A stretch of 64,000 nucleotides of DNA from Mycobacterium kubicae (GTDB lineage: Bacteria > Actinomycetota > Actinomycetes > Mycobacteriales > Mycobacteriaceae), in the NCBI RefSeq assembly GCF_015689175.1, contig NZ_CP065047.1, forward strand, positions 496,001 through 560,000. Reading direction: 5' to 3'. Below, piece by piece: positions 1 through 9,667 of the stretch (position 1 is its first letter; the number at the start of each line of letters is the position of its first letter). The translations under genes and the position numbers were made by a program. The notes beneath the pieces were generated by a model that did no database searches, was not told where the DNA came from, and saw nothing but the letters and a program-made list of their open reading frames with translations.

Positions 1-504
<504 letters not shown>

Positions 505-538
505 TCCCGATGTCGTGAGGCTCCCGTAGTTTGTCGCT

Positions 539-1288
539 ATGACCGACGACAAGATGTTGGCGCGCATCGCGGCCCTGCTGCGGCAGGCCGAGGGCACCGA
601 CAATCCCCACGAGGCGGACGCATTCATGACCGCCGCGCAGCGCTTGGCGACGGCCGCGTCCATCGACCTGGCGGTGGCGCGTTCGCACTCCGCCAACCGC
701 TCACCGGCCCAGGCCCCGACCCAACGCACCATCACCATCGGCAACGCCGGCACCCGGGGGCTGCGCACCTACGTGCAGCTGTTCGTGCTCATCGGGGCGG
801 CCAACGACGTGCGCTGCGATGTGGCGTCGAATTCGACCTTCGTCTACGCCTACGGGTTCGCCGAAGACATCGACGCCACGCACGCCCTGTACGCCAGCCT
901 GGTGGTCCAGATGGTCCGGGCCTCCGACGCCTACCTCGCCTCCGGCGCGCACCGGCCCACCCCGACGATCACCGCCCGGCTCAACTTCCAGTTGGCGTTC
1001 GGCGCCCGCGTCGGCCAGCGGCTGGCCGAGGCCCGCGAACAGACCCGCCAAGAGGTCACCAAGGACCGGGTCCGCGCGCCGGGCACCGCAATTGCGCTGC
1101 GCGACAAGGATCTCGAGCTGCGCGACTACTACCGCGAGGCCTCCAAGGCGCGGGGCACCTGGCAGGCCAATAGGGCCTCGGCCGGATATTCGTCGGCCGC
1201 GCGGCGCGCCGGTGACCGCGCCGGCAAACGGGCGCGCCTGGGTGCCAGCCCGGAACTGCCCGGCGCGCGGAGCGCACTGCGCCGGTGA
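539..1288 (+). CDS. DUF2786 domain protein (Rv0184 homologue)
   Basis: A 249-residue protein whose first 45 or so residues (MLARIAALLRQAEGTDNPHEA, read as a helical start, then FMTAAQRLATAASIDLA) match the DUF2786 domain, found in uncharacterised bacterial and phage proteins. No enzymatic motif is visible; the last 80 residues are rich in Arg and Ala and probably basic and flexible. It starts at ATG 539, 34 bp after the lipase gene, and its TGA overlaps the GTG start of the next gene (GTGA), so the two are almost certainly translationally coupled. I cannot assign a function; partnership with the metalloprotein downstream is inferred from the overlap. Confidence 0.85.
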   Translation: MTDDKMLARIAALLRQAEGTDNPHEADAFMTAAQRLATAASIDLAVARSHSANRSPAQAPTQRTITIGNAGTRGLRTYVQLFVLIGAANDVRCDVASNSTFVYAYGFAEDIDATHALYASLVVQMVRASDAYLASGAHRPTPTITARLNFQLAFGARVGQRLAEAREQTRQEVTKDRVRAPGTAIALRDKDLELRDYYREASKARGTWQANRASAGYSSAARRAGDRAGKRARLGASPELPGARSALRR

Positions 1289-1806
1289 CACCGGCGGATT
1301 CGCAGGGCCGGCCCGCCAGAGACGCCCAGCGCGCCAAGGTCTACGCCGCCGAGGAGTTCGTGCGGACGCTGTTCGACCGGGCCGCCGAGCACGGGTCGCC
1401 GATGATCGAATTCTTCGGGACCCAGTTGACGCTGCCGCCCGAAGGCCGGTTCGGTTCGGTGCCCTCGGTGCAGCGCTACGTCGACGACGTGCTGGCGTTG
1501 CCGGCGGTCCGCTCCCACTGGCCCTCGGCAGGGCCACTGCGAGTGCGGGCGCGCAAAGCCGCCACCGCCGCGCACTACGAAAACCGCGACGGCGCAGGCA
1601 CTATCGCCGTTCCAGACCGGAACACTGCCGACTGGGCGATGCGCGAACTGGTGGTGTTGCACGAGATCGCCCACCACCTGTGCCAGACGCCGCCCCCGCA
1701 CGGTCCGCAGTTCGTGACGACCATGTGCACGCTGGCCGAGGCGGTGATGGGCCCCGAACTCGGCCACGTGTTGCGGGTCGTGTACGCAAAAGAGGGTGTG
1801 CGGTGA
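1285..1806 (+). CDS. Putative SprT-like zinc metalloprotein (Rv0185 homologue)
   Basis: A 173-residue protein with a zinc signature near residues 128-145: HEIAHH followed by PPPHGPQF. HExxH plus a downstream HGxxF is the arrangement in SprT-type and related minimal metallopeptidases, and mycobacterial members form a family of putative metallohydrolases. No signal peptide is seen, so it is probably cytoplasmic. It begins at GTG 1285, overlapping the stop of the DUF2786 gene, and its own stop overlaps the proposed bglS start at 1796, giving a tightly packed string. The zinc motif is directly visible; peptidase activity is an inference. Confidence 0.83.
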   Translation: MTPADSQGRPARDAQRAKVYAAEEFVRTLFDRAAEHGSPMIEFFGTQLTLPPEGRFGSVPSVQRYVDDVLALPAVRSHWPSAGPLRVRARKAATAAHYENRDGAGTIAVPDRNTADWAMRELVVLHEIAHHLCQTPPPHGPQFVTTMCTLAEAVMGPELGHVLRVVYAKEGVR

Positions 1807-3933
1807 GGGGTTAGCGGGATCAGACGCCGACGTCCGGGCTCGCGAGATCGAAGCACAGCTGACCGACGACGAACGCTTCTCGCTTCTGGTCGGCGTCATG
1901 GGCGCCGGCGACATGTGGCCGCTGCGCGACGAGCGCATTCCCGACGGTGTTCCGATGAGCGCCGGCTACGTGCCCGGGGTGCCGCGGCTGGGCGTCCCGG
2001 CCTTGCTGATGAGCGATGCCAGCCTGGGCGTCACCAATCCCGGCTTCCGCCCGGGCGACACCGCCACCGCGCTGCCGGCGGGCTTGGCGCTGGCCGCCAC
2101 CTTCAACCCGGCGCTGGCCCGTGCCGCCGGACAGGCGATCGGCCGGGAGGCCCGCAGCCGCGGACTGAACGTGCTGTTGGCCGGCGGCATGAACCTGGCC
2201 CGCGACCCCCGCAACGGCCGCAACTTCGAGTACCTCTCCGAAGACCCGCTACTGACCGCGACCATGGCCGCGGAGTCGGTGCTCGGGATCCAGCAGCAGG
2301 GCGTCATCTCGACAATCAAGCACTACACGCTGAATTGCAACGAAACCAACCGGCACTGGCTGAACGCGCTCATCGATCCCGACGCCCACCGCGAATCCGA
2401 TCTGCTGGCCTTCGAAATGGTCATCGAGCGCGCCCGGCCCGGCGCGGTGATGACCGCCTACAACAAGATCAACGGCGACTATGCCGCCCAGAACACCTAC
2501 CTGCTCACCGAGGTGCTGAAGAACACCTGGGGCTTTCGCGGCTGGGTGATGTCGGATTGGGGCGGTACCCCGAGTTGGGACTGTGCCCGGCACGGATTGG
2601 ACCAGGAGTCCGGTGCGCAGATCGACGCGCTGTTCTGGCAGGCCGAGTCCTTCGGCGAACCGCTGCGCGCCGCATACGCCGATGGCCGGATGAGCCAGGA
2701 GCGGCTGTCGGACATGGTGCGGCGGATCCTGCGGTCCATGTTCGCCGTCGGCATCGACCGAACAGACCCTCCTCCTGCCCCGGATATGGCCGCGCACAAC
2801 GACATTGCGCTGCAGATCGCCCGAGAAGGCATTGTGCTGTTGCAGAACCGCGGGGTGCTGCCGTTGGCCGCGGAGTCGACGGCGCGCATCGCGGTGATCG
2901 GCGGCTATGCCCAGCGCGGGGTGCCGATCGGCTTCGGGTCCGCCGCCGTCGTCCCGCCGGGCGGCTACGCCGAGGTCATCCCGATCGGCGGGCCGGGTCT
3001 GTCGGGCGGCATGCGCAAGCTGCAGCTGCTGCCGTCGAGCCCGCTCGACGCGCTGCGGGAGCGACTTGCCCACGCGCAGATCGAGTTCGATCCCGGCATC
3101 AGCCCGGCAGAGGCGGCAGTGGCGGCGCGACTGGCCGACGTCGCGATCGTGTTCGCCATCCGGGTCGAAGGAGAGGGCGTCGACATCGCCGACCTCTCGC
3201 TGCCGTGGGGGCAGGACGCGGTGATCGCGGCCGTGGCCGCCGTCAACCCGAACACGGTGGTGGTGTGCGAAACCGGAAACCCGGTGGCGATGCCGTGGGC
3301 GGAGGAGGTCAACGCCGTCGTGCGGCCTGGTATCCCGGCCAGGCCGGTGCTCAGGCGATCGCGGAAGTGCTTATCGGACAAGTGAATCCGTCGGGGCGGT
3401 TGCCGATCACCTTCCCGGCGGAGCTGGATCAGACGCCGCGCCCGCAGCTACCCGGCCTGGGCGAGCCGTTCGGGACACCGACGACGATTGAGTACCTGGA
3501 AGGCGCCGACGTCGGCTACCGCTGGTTCGGCCGATACGGCCACCGGCCGCTGTTCGCCTTCGGCCATGGCTTGTCCTACACCAGCTTCGACTACCGGGAC
3601 CTCACGGTCACCGGCGGCCAGACCGTGACGGCCAGCTTCACCGTGGTGAACACGGGTGAGCGGCGCGGGGCGGACGTCCCGCAGGTGTATTTGACCGCCG
3701 CGCCCGACGGACCGATGTTGCGCTTGCTGGGATTCACCCGCGTCGAACTCGAACCCGGCCAGGCCGCGCAGGTGCGGATCGAGGCCGATCCGCGGTTGCT
3801 GGCGCGCTACCAGGGGTCAGCGGGCTGCTGGCGGATCGAGCCGGGTGACCACACGGTCGCCGTCGGGGCCTCGGCTGTGGCCTTGAAACTCTCGGCCACA
3901 ACCGAGTTGGCCGGCCGTGCGTTAGGCGCTTGA
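1796..3933 (+). pseudogene. bglS: GH3 beta-glucosidase bglS, broken by a one-base frameshift
   Basis: The region encodes a glycoside hydrolase family 3 enzyme homologous to Rv0186, split over two frames. The first frame (1796 to about 3325) holds the (beta/alpha)8 domain with KHYTLNCNETNR, and GFRGWVMSDWGG whose aspartate (codon 254) is the expected nucleophile. It runs off-frame after VNAVVR and stops at 3385. The next frame resumes with YPGQAGAQAIAEVLIG and carries the alpha/beta sandwich end and a fibronectin-III-like domain (FTVVNTGERRGADVPQVYL) to 3933. One extra G at 3324-3326 would restore a protein of about 712 residues. The GTG start at 1796 has only a weak ribosome site and is uncertain. 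Real pseudogene or sequencing error cannot be separated here. Confidence 0.85.
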
Positions 3934-3967
3934 ACAGCGCCGAATCCGCACGACCGGCTGGGGGGAC

Positions 3968-4114
3968 CTATTGGACGGGAACCAGCTCGGCGCCGCAGGT
4001 GCAGCGGTAGGCCTCACCGGAGCCCGAGCATTCACACTTGTGCTCGACCACGACGCGGCAGCCGCAGTGGTCGTGACCGCAGGACAGTACGGTTCCAGCC
4101 TCGTAATTCGGCAT
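3968..4114 (-). CDS. mymT: Copper metallothionein MymT
   Basis: A 48-residue cysteine-rich protein (C12, C17, C19, C27, C29, C38, C40, plus H14, H16, H25) in the pattern CGHDHCGC...KCEC...YRCTCG, matching mycobacterial MymT, a small cytoplasmic protein that binds several Cu(I) ions and protects against copper. The start is set at ATG 4114, preceded by AGGGTGAG; the longer frame to 4168 adds 18 residues unlike the family. A RicR-type palindrome lies 63-79 bp upstream, as expected for a RicR-regulated gene. It is convergent with bglS and divergent from the O-methyltransferase gene. Identification is strong despite the length. Confidence 0.92.
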   Translation of the reverse strand: MPNYEAGTVLSCGHDHCGCRVVVEHKCECSGSGEAYRCTCGAELVPVQ

Positions 4115-4176
4115 CGTCTCACCCTTATCTGTACGGGGACTCGCAGCGTCCCAGTGTTTGACCGACAACCGCCACT

Positions 4177-4193
4177 ATACCCCATACGGGTAT
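4177..4193. promoter_or_regulatory. RicR-type copper operator upstream of mymT
   Basis: The sequence ATACCCCATACGGGTAT contains 6-bp inverted arms (ATACCC and GGGTAT) around a 5-bp centre. It lies between divergent mymT and the O-methyltransferase gene, and closely resembles the palindrome at 6806-6822 in front of ricR. RicR-regulated promoters in M. tuberculosis carry this type of site. Copper binding by RicR would release the operator and turn on mymT; an effect on the divergent gene is possible but unproven. Confidence 0.8.
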
Positions 4194-4241
4194 CTGGTAA
4201 AGGGTGTGGCGGCATCTTTGTCACGGGGTAGCGTTTCAGGC

Positions 4242-4901
4242 ATGCCAACCGAACCCACCCCGAAAGATGTTGACGCGTTCTTGGATAGCGCCCTGCTGGA
4301 CGACGACCCGGCGTTGGCGTCGGCGCTGGAAGCCAGCAGTGCAGCGGGGCTTCCGCCGATCGCGGTGTCGGCGCAGCAGGGCAAATTCCTGTCGTTGCTG
4401 GCCGGTGCCATCCGGGCGCGCCGCATCCTGGAACTGGGCACGCTGGGTGGCTTCAGCACCATTTGGCTGGCCCGCGGCGCCGGCCCCCAGGGACACGTGG
4501 TGACCCTGGAATACGAGCCCAGGCACGCCGAAGTCGCACGGGCCAACCTGCAGCGCGCGGGCGTCGCCGAGCGGGTCGAGGTACTCGTGGGCGCGGCCTT
4601 GGACACCCTGCCGACCTTGACCGGTGACCCGTTCGACCTGGTGTTCATCGACGCCGACAAGGAGAATTACCCCGCGTACCTGGAGTGGGCGGTCCGGTTG
4701 ACCCGGCCAGGTTCAGTCATCGTGGTGGACAACGTGATTCGCAACGGTCAGGTCGCGGCGACGAACTCCGACGATGCCCGGGTCGCCGCGACGCGCCACA
4801 CCTTGCAGTTGATGGGCGAGCATCCGCAACTGGACACCGCGGCGCTGCAGACCGTCGGCGCCAAGGGCTGGGACGGCTTCGCGATCGCCCTGGTGCGCTA
4901 G
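4242..4901 (+). CDS. SAM-dependent O-methyltransferase (Rv0187 homologue)
   Basis: A 219-residue class I methyltransferase of the catechol-O-methyltransferase-like family (Methyltransf_3). Visible motifs are the SAM-binding loop ILELGTLGGFSTIWLARG (about residues 65-82), the metal/acidic stretch DLVFIDADKENYPAYLEWA and the VVDNVIRNGQV strand typical of divalent-cation-dependent members. ATG 4242 begins MPTEPTPKD and gives the length of the Rv0187 orthologue; the in-frame codon at 4158 would translate through the operator region and is rejected. The methyl acceptor is unknown. It diverges from mymT across a RicR-type site, and its 3' end faces ilvD. Confidence 0.88.
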   Translation: MPTEPTPKDVDAFLDSALLDDDPALASALEASSAAGLPPIAVSAQQGKFLSLLAGAIRARRILELGTLGGFSTIWLARGAGPQGHVVTLEYEPRHAEVARANLQRAGVAERVEVLVGAALDTLPTLTGDPFDLVFIDADKENYPAYLEWAVRLTRPGSVIVVDNVIRNGQVAATNSDDARVAATRHTLQLMGEHPQLDTAALQTVGAKGWDGFAIALVR

Positions 4902-5031
4902 TCGCCGCCGCGCCGAGTGTGAGTCGTCGGCGTCGAGTGTGTAGTCAGGGTCGGGATCGGCCGGTTTTCCCGCCGTGTGTGCACACTCGACGCCGTCAGC
5001 GGACGCTCGCTCTCCGGCCGGCGAGCGGGGG
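4902..5031. repeat. Convergent intergenic spacer with a 14-bp inverted repeat
   Basis: This spacer lies between the O-methyltransferase gene and ilvD, which end towards each other. Perfect 14-bp arms occur at 4928-4941 (CGGCGTCGAGTGTG) and 4982-4995 (its exact complement), separated by 40 bp. The same CGTCGAGTGTG core recurs in the tandem repeat at 10597 and, with one change, near 33439. The arms could form a stem acting as a bidirectional terminator, but there is no T tract. In M. tuberculosis I recall a membrane protein gene (Rv0188) at this position; no trace of it is visible. Confidence 0.7.
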
Positions 5032-6762
5032 CTAACCGCAGACCGCGCCTACCGCCGCGGAGTTGACCAGCTTGACGTACTTGGCCAGCACGCCGGTCCT
5101 GTAGCGCGGGGGCGGGGGAGCGAAACCCTGTTTGCGCGCTTCGAATTCGTCGGCATCGACAACGACGTCGAGGGTCTGGTTGGCCACGTCGAGGCGGATG
5201 TGGTCTCCGTCGCGCAGGAACGCGATCGGCCCGGCGTCCACCGCTTCGGGTGCCACGTGGCCGACGCACAACCCGGTGGTTCCCCCAGAGAAGCGGCCGT
5301 CGGTGAGCAACAGCACGTCCTTACCCAGACCGGCGCCCTTGATCGCGCCGGTGATAGCCAACATCTCGCGCATCCCCGGGCCGCCCTTGGGGCCTTCGTA
5401 GCGGATCACCACGGCGTCGCCTTTGGTGATGGTGCCGTCTTCCAGAGCGTCCAACGCCGCGCGCTCGCCGTCGAAAACCCTTGCGGTCCCTTCGAATACA
5501 TCGGATTCGAAGCCGGCTGACTTGACCACCGCACCTTCGGGGGCCAGCGATCCGCGCAGAATGGTGATGCCACCGGTCGGATGAATCGGGTTCTGCAGCG
5601 CCCGCAGCACCTTGCCGTCGGGGTCCGGCGGGTTGATGTCGGCGAGGTTCTCGGCCATGGTCCTGCCGGTCACCGTCAGACAGTCGCCGTGCAGCAGACC
5701 GGCATCCAGCAGCGCCTTCATGATCACCGGCACCCCGCCGATGCGGTCGACGTCGATCATCACGTGGCGGCCGAACGGCTTGACGTCGGCCAGGTGCGGC
5801 ACCTTGGACCCGATGCGGCTGAAGTCGTCGAGGGACAGCGCCACGCCGGCCTCGTGCGCGATGGCCAGCAGGTGCAGCACCGCGTTGGTCGAACCGCCGA
5901 AGGCCATCACCACCGCAATGGCGTTCTCGAACGCCTCCTTGGTCAGGATGTCGCGGGCGGTGATGCCGCGGCGTAACAAGCCGACGACGGCCTCGCCGCT
6001 GCGGCGCGCGAACCCGTCGCGGCGGCGGTCGGTGGCGGGGGGCGCGGCGCTGCCCGGCAACGACATGCCCAAGGCCTCGGCGGCGCTGGCCATCGTGTTG
6101 GCGGTGTACATGCCGCCGCAGGCCCCTTCGCCCGGACAGATGGCCCGCTCGATGGCGTCGACGTCTTCGCGGCTCATCAGCCCGCGGGCACAGGCGCCCA
6201 CCGCCTCGAAGGCGTCGATGATGGTCACCTCGCGCTGGCTGCCGTCGGACATCTTGGCCACCCCGGGCAGGATCGAGCCCGCATAGAGGAACACCGAGGC
6301 CAGGTCCAGCCGTGCGGCGGCCATCAGCATGCCCGGCAGCGACTTGTCGCAGCCGGCCAGCAGCACCGATCCGTCGAGTCGCTCGGCCTGCATGACGGTT
6401 TCGACGCTGTCGGCGATCACCTCACGCGACACCAGGGAGAAGTGCATGCCCTCGTGGCCCATCGAGATGCCGTCGGACACCGAGATGGTGCCGAATTCGA
6501 GCGGGTAGGCACCGGCCTGGAAAACGCCCTCCTTGACCGCCTTGGCCAGCCGGTCCAGCGGGAGGTTGCACGGGGTGATCTCGTTCCACGACGACGCGAC
6601 GCCGATCTGGGCCTTGGCGAAGTCCTCGTCACCCATGCCTACCGCGCGCAACATGCCACGGGCGGCGGCCTTCTCCAGACCGTCGGTGACGTCGCGACTG
6701 CGGGGCTTGATGTCGACGTCGGTCGGCATCGGGGCTGATTCGTCGATGGTGCGGGACATCAT
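5032..6762 (-). CDS. ilvD: Dihydroxy-acid dehydratase
   Basis: A 576-residue IlvD/Edd family enzyme (575 if the second of the paired ATG codons is used). It dehydrates 2,3-dihydroxy-isovalerate and -methylvalerate in valine, leucine and isoleucine synthesis in the cytoplasm. Iron-sulfur and active-site motifs are in place: TPCNLPL near residue 65, [13 protein letters not shown], then [16 protein letters not shown], and GRFSGGT near the C-terminus with the catalytic serine. Length and order match Rv0189c. The gene is divergent from ricR, and the ricR palindrome at 6806-6822 is only 44-60 bp upstream of this start, so copper might influence it; that is inference. Confidence 0.96.
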   Translation of the reverse strand: MMSRTIDESAPMPTDVDIKPRSRDVTDGLEKAAARGMLRAVGMGDEDFAKAQIGVASSWNEITPCNLPLDRLAKAVKEGVFQAGAYPLEFGTISVSDGISMGHEGMHFSLVSREVIADSVETVMQAERLDGSVLLAGCDKSLPGMLMAAARLDLASVFLYAGSILPGVAKMSDGSQREVTIIDAFEAVGACARGLMSREDVDAIERAICPGEGACGGMYTANTMASAAEALGMSLPGSAAPPATDRRRDGFARRSGEAVVGLLRRGITARDILTKEAFENAIAVVMAFGGSTNAVLHLLAIAHEAGVALSLDDFSRIGSKVPHLADVKPFGRHVMIDVDRIGGVPVIMKALLDAGLLHGDCLTVTGRTMAENLADINPPDPDGKVLRALQNPIHPTGGITILRGSLAPEGAVVKSAGFESDVFEGTARVFDGERAALDALEDGTITKGDAVVIRYEGPKGGPGMREMLAITGAIKGAGLGKDVLLLTDGRFSGGTTGLCVGHVAPEAVDAGPIAFLRDGDHIRLDVANQTLDVVVDADEFEARKQGFAPPPPRYRTGVLAKYVKLVNSAAVGAVCG

Positions 6763-6805
6763 TCAAGTATGCGCGAGCCGCGATAAGCGCCAAAATCCGA
6801 GGCTT

Positions 6806-6822
6806 ATACCCCGCTGGGGTAT
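6806..6822. promoter_or_regulatory. RicR autoregulatory copper operator
   Basis: ATACCCCGCTGGGGTAT is a perfect palindrome with 7-bp arms and a 3-bp centre, 37 bp upstream of the ricR start, in the ilvD-ricR divergent region. The M. tuberculosis RicR regulon is autoregulated through this type of site. The near-copy in front of mymT supports a shared regulator. Transcription starts cannot be placed by eye, so repression of ricR by occupancy of its promoter is inferred. Confidence 0.87.
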
Positions 6823-6858
6823 GATGGGCGGCACCGGCCGTTCCTCCTTGGAGAGTAG

Positions 6859-7149
6859 ATGACAACCGCTCACGGATATACGCAGCAGAAGGACAACTAC
6901 GCCAAGCGGCTGCGGCGCATCGAGGGTCAGGTGCGCGGGATCGCGCGCATGATCGAAGAGGACAAGTACTGCATCGACGTCCTCACTCAGATCAGCGCGG
7001 TCAACAGCGCCTTGCGATCGGTGGCGCTCAACCTGCTCGACGAACACCTCAACCACTGCGTCACCCGGGCGGTGGCCGAGGGCGGCACCGAGGCGGACGG
7101 CAAACTCGCCGAAGCCTCGGCCGCAATTGCGCGCTTGGTACGTTCGTAA
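6859..7149 (+). CDS. ricR: Copper-sensing repressor RicR (CsoR family)
   Basis: A 96-residue all-helical CsoR-family repressor. The Cu(I) ligand set is present as Cys38, His63 and Cys67 (EEDKYCIDV and EHLNHCVT), and the N-terminal basic helix AKRLRRIEGQVRG is the family's DNA-contact region. This fits RicR (Rv0190), which releases DNA when it binds Cu(I) and controls mymT and other copper-defence genes. ATG 6859 is preceded by TTGGAGAG at a suitable distance. A perfect palindrome stands directly upstream. CsoR is distinguished from RicR here by context: mymT and ilvD neighbours rather than a copper ATPase. Confidence 0.93.
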   Translation: MTTAHGYTQQKDNYAKRLRRIEGQVRGIARMIEEDKYCIDVLTQISAVNSALRSVALNLLDEHLNHCVTRAVAEGGTEADGKLAEASAAIARLVRS

Positions 7150-7167
7150 TCACTCGGGCGTGTTGAA

Positions 7168-7182
7168 ACCCCAAGTTGGGGT
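7168..7182. promoter_or_regulatory. C-rich/G-rich palindrome between ricR and the MFS gene
   Basis: ACCCCAAGTTGGGGT is a perfect inverted repeat with 7-bp arms, 18 bp after the ricR stop and about 84 bp before the MFS gene. Its ACCCC/GGGGT arms resemble the RicR operators, but the centre is different and the outer AT steps are missing. It could be a weak copper operator or the stem of a terminator without a T tract. I cannot decide between these. Confidence 0.4.
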
Positions 7183-7265
7183 AAAGCAGTCCATGCCGTG
7201 CGTACCGTAAGAGCGGCGTAATTGCGTCAGGGCGACCGCGCCTGGGCAATTGCGCGTCCCAAGTT

Positions 7266-8510
7266 ATGACTGCCGTGACCGAGATACCCACCACTGCCTC
7301 GCGAACGTGGACGCCACGGATCGCCGCGCAGCTGTCTGTGCTGGCCGCGGCGGCCTTCATCTACGTCACCGCCGAGATCCTGCCGGTGGGCGCGCTGTCG
7401 GCGATCGCGCGCAATCTGCACGTCAGCATCGTGTGGGTGGGCACGCTGCTGTCCTGGTATGCCCTGGTCGCGGCGCTGACGACGTTCCCGCTGGTGCGCT
7501 GGACCGCGCATTGGCCGCGCCGCCGCACCCTGGTGGTGAGCCTGGTGGTGCTGACCGTCTCGCAGCTCATATCGGCGCTGGCGCCCAACTTCGCGGTGCT
7601 GGCCTGCGGGCGGGCACTGTGCGCGGTGACGCACGGGTTGCTGTGGTCAGTGATCGCTCCCGTCGCGACCCGCCTGGTACCACCCAGCCACGCCGGACGC
7701 GCCACCATGTCGATCTACGTCGGGACCAGCCTGGCGTTGGTGATCGGCAGCCCGTTGACGGCCGCCCTGAGCCTGATGTGGGGCTGGCGGCTCGCGGCGG
7801 TGTGCGTCACGGTCGCCGCGGCTGTGGTCACGGTGGCGGCCCGGCTGATCCTTCCGGAGATGACGCTCAGTGCCGACCAGCTGCAATACGTCGGTCCGCG
7901 GGCCAACCACCACCGCAACCGGGCGCTGATCATCATCAGCCTGATCACCATGGTCGGGGTCACCGGCCACTTCGCCTCCTACACCTACATCGTGGTGATC
8001 ATCCGGCAAGTCGTCGGGGTGCGCGGGGCCAATGTGGCCTGGCTGCTGGCCGCCTACGGGGTCGCCGGCGTGCTGGCGGTGACCTTGGTGGCGCGGCCGC
8101 TGGACCGTCGGCCTCGTGGGGCCATCATCGTCTGCATCGCCGGATTGACGGCCTCGTTCGTCGTCTTGACGGCGCTGGCGTTCGGTGGGCATCTGTCCGC
8201 CCGAACGGCGTTGGTCGTGGGAACCGGCGCCATCGTGGTGTGGGGCGCGATGGCCACCGCGGTGACACCCATGCTGCAATCCGCGGCGATGCGCGCCGGA
8301 GCGGATGACCCCGATGGCGCTTCGGGCCTGTACGTGACGGCCTTTCAGGTCGGCATCATGGCCGGCTCGCTGGCCGGCGGGCTGCTGTACGAGCGCAGTG
8401 TGGCGATGATGCTCACCGCGTCGGCGGGATTGATGGCTGTGGCGTTGCTGGGCATGTCGGCCACCCGGCACGTCTTCAAGGTCTCCTCGGCAAGTTCACA
8501 GACGACCTGA
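7266..8510 (+). CDS. MFS drug/sugar efflux transporter (Rv0191 homologue)
   Basis: A 414-residue integral membrane protein with about 12 hydrophobic segments, of the major facilitator superfamily, resembling the bacterial arabinose/chloramphenicol efflux subgroup. The first helix ends in FIYVTAEILPVGALSAIA, and the family's basic loop between helices 2 and 3 is seen at HWPRRRTLV. It probably exports a small molecule by proton antiport; the substrate is unknown. ATG 7266 was chosen because it precedes a short polar N-terminus and the first helix. It lies downstream of ricR on the same strand but 116 bp away, so copper control is only possible. Confidence 0.85.
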   Translation: MTAVTEIPTTASRTWTPRIAAQLSVLAAAAFIYVTAEILPVGALSAIARNLHVSIVWVGTLLSWYALVAALTTFPLVRWTAHWPRRRTLVVSLVVLTVSQLISALAPNFAVLACGRALCAVTHGLLWSVIAPVATRLVPPSHAGRATMSIYVGTSLALVIGSPLTAALSLMWGWRLAAVCVTVAAAVVTVAARLILPEMTLSADQLQYVGPRANHHRNRALIIISLITMVGVTGHFASYTYIVVIIRQVVGVRGANVAWLLAAYGVAGVLAVTLVARPLDRRPRGAIIVCIAGLTASFVVLTALAFGGHLSARTALVVGTGAIVVWGAMATAVTPMLQSAAMRAGADDPDGASGLYVTAFQVGIMAGSLAGGLLYERSVAMMLTASAGLMAVALLGMSATRHVFKVSSASSQTT

Positions 8511-8617
8511 ACCCGCAGCTCAACAACGGTTTCCCGGGCTTTTGCGGGCTGCGATGAGGTCTGCGGCTTCCCCGCTATGCCACACTGGTCACCGACTCGC
8601 GACTGGAGGGATGCAAT

Positions 8618-9634
8618 ATGTCGCGCTGGAGAAGGGGCCGCACGACGAGGACCCTGTTCGCCGCTGTGAACGCAGCCGGGGTAGCGGCGGTGCTGGTGCT
8701 GGGCACCGGCCAGGCCCTGGCCGACCCCGACGACGCACCCGGCGGTCCGGGCCCGGTCATGGCGCCCGCCGACCCACCGGCACCCGACCCGCTGGCCCTG
8801 CCGCCGGCACCCGATCCGCTGGCGCTGCCCCCGGCTCCGCTCGGCCTGCCGCAGGACCCGCAGTTGGTGCCGGCCGCCGCCGGTGCGACGGCCGCCGGTC
8901 AGGACCCGACGCCGTTCGTCGGCGACCCGCCATTCCGGCCGCCGACGTTCAACCCGGTCAACGGCGCGATGGTCGGGGTGGCAAAGCCCATCATCATCAA
9001 CTTCCAGGTGCCGATCGCCAACCAGGCGATGGCCGAACGTGCGGTGCACATCTCCTCGATCCCACCGGTGCCGGGCAAGTTCTACTGGATGACCCCGAGC
9101 CAATTGCGCTGGCGTCCGCTCAGCTTCTGGCCGGCCAACACCGCAGTGAACATCGACGCGGCCGGCACCAAGTCCAGCTTCCGCACCGGTGACGCGCTGG
9201 TGGCCACGGCCGACGACGCGACCCACCAGATGACGATCACCCGCAACGGCACGGTGGTGCAGACGTTCCCGATGTCGATGGGAATGTCCTCCGGGGGACA
9301 CCAGACCCCCAACGGCACCTACTACGTGCTGGAGAAGATGCCCACGGTCGTGATGGATTCGTCGACATACGGGGTGCCGGTGAACTCGGCGCAGGGCTAC
9401 AAGGTGACGGTGTCCGACGCGGTCCGCATCGACAACAGCGGCAACTTCGTGCACAGCGCGCCGTGGTCGGTGGCCGATCAGGGTAAGCGGGACGTCAGCC
9501 ACGGCTGCATCAACCTCAGCCCGTCCAACGCCAAGTGGTTCTACGACAACTTCGGCAGCGGCGACCCCATCGTGGTGAAGAACTCCGTAGGGACCTACAA
9601 CAAGCCCGACGGGGCCTCAGACTGGCAGTTGTAA
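8618..9634 (+). CDS. L,D-transpeptidase, first tandem copy (Rv0192/LdtMt4-like)
   Basis: A 338-residue exported cell-wall enzyme. Residues 1-36 form a signal peptide ([14 protein letters not shown], then a hydrophobic core, then ALADPDD). Next come a Pro-rich linker with an internal repeat (APDPLALPP twice), an Ig-like domain (about 100-190) and a YkuD domain with SHGCINLS, whose Cys297 is the catalytic nucleophile. Such enzymes make 3-3 peptidoglycan cross-links and are inhibited by carbapenems rather than most penicillins. GGAGGG at 8605-8610 sits 7 bp before ATG 8618. A close paralogue follows after 33 bp. Confidence 0.93.
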   Translation: MSRWRRGRTTRTLFAAVNAAGVAAVLVLGTGQALADPDDAPGGPGPVMAPADPPAPDPLALPPAPDPLALPPAPLGLPQDPQLVPAAAGATAAGQDPTPFVGDPPFRPPTFNPVNGAMVGVAKPIIINFQVPIANQAMAERAVHISSIPPVPGKFYWMTPSQLRWRPLSFWPANTAVNIDAAGTKSSFRTGDALVATADDATHQMTITRNGTVVQTFPMSMGMSSGGHQTPNGTYYVLEKMPTVVMDSSTYGVPVNSAQGYKVTVSDAVRIDNSGNFVHSAPWSVADQGKRDVSHGCINLSPSNAKWFYDNFGSGDPIVVKNSVGTYNKPDGASDWQL

Positions 9635-9667
9635 ACGGCAGGATCGCGCGAACGAGGAGGGATGCAT

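Noticed and set aside
1915..3300. Open frame in the second bglS frame upstream of the frameshift.
   Set aside because: Its translation before about 3330 is Arg/Ala-rich shadow sequence; only the part after the shift is real bglS protein.
5612..6286. A 224-codon plus-strand frame inside ilvD.
   Set aside because: Antisense to a fully conserved enzyme and with Ser/Arg/Pro-rich composition typical of shadow frames in GC-rich genes.
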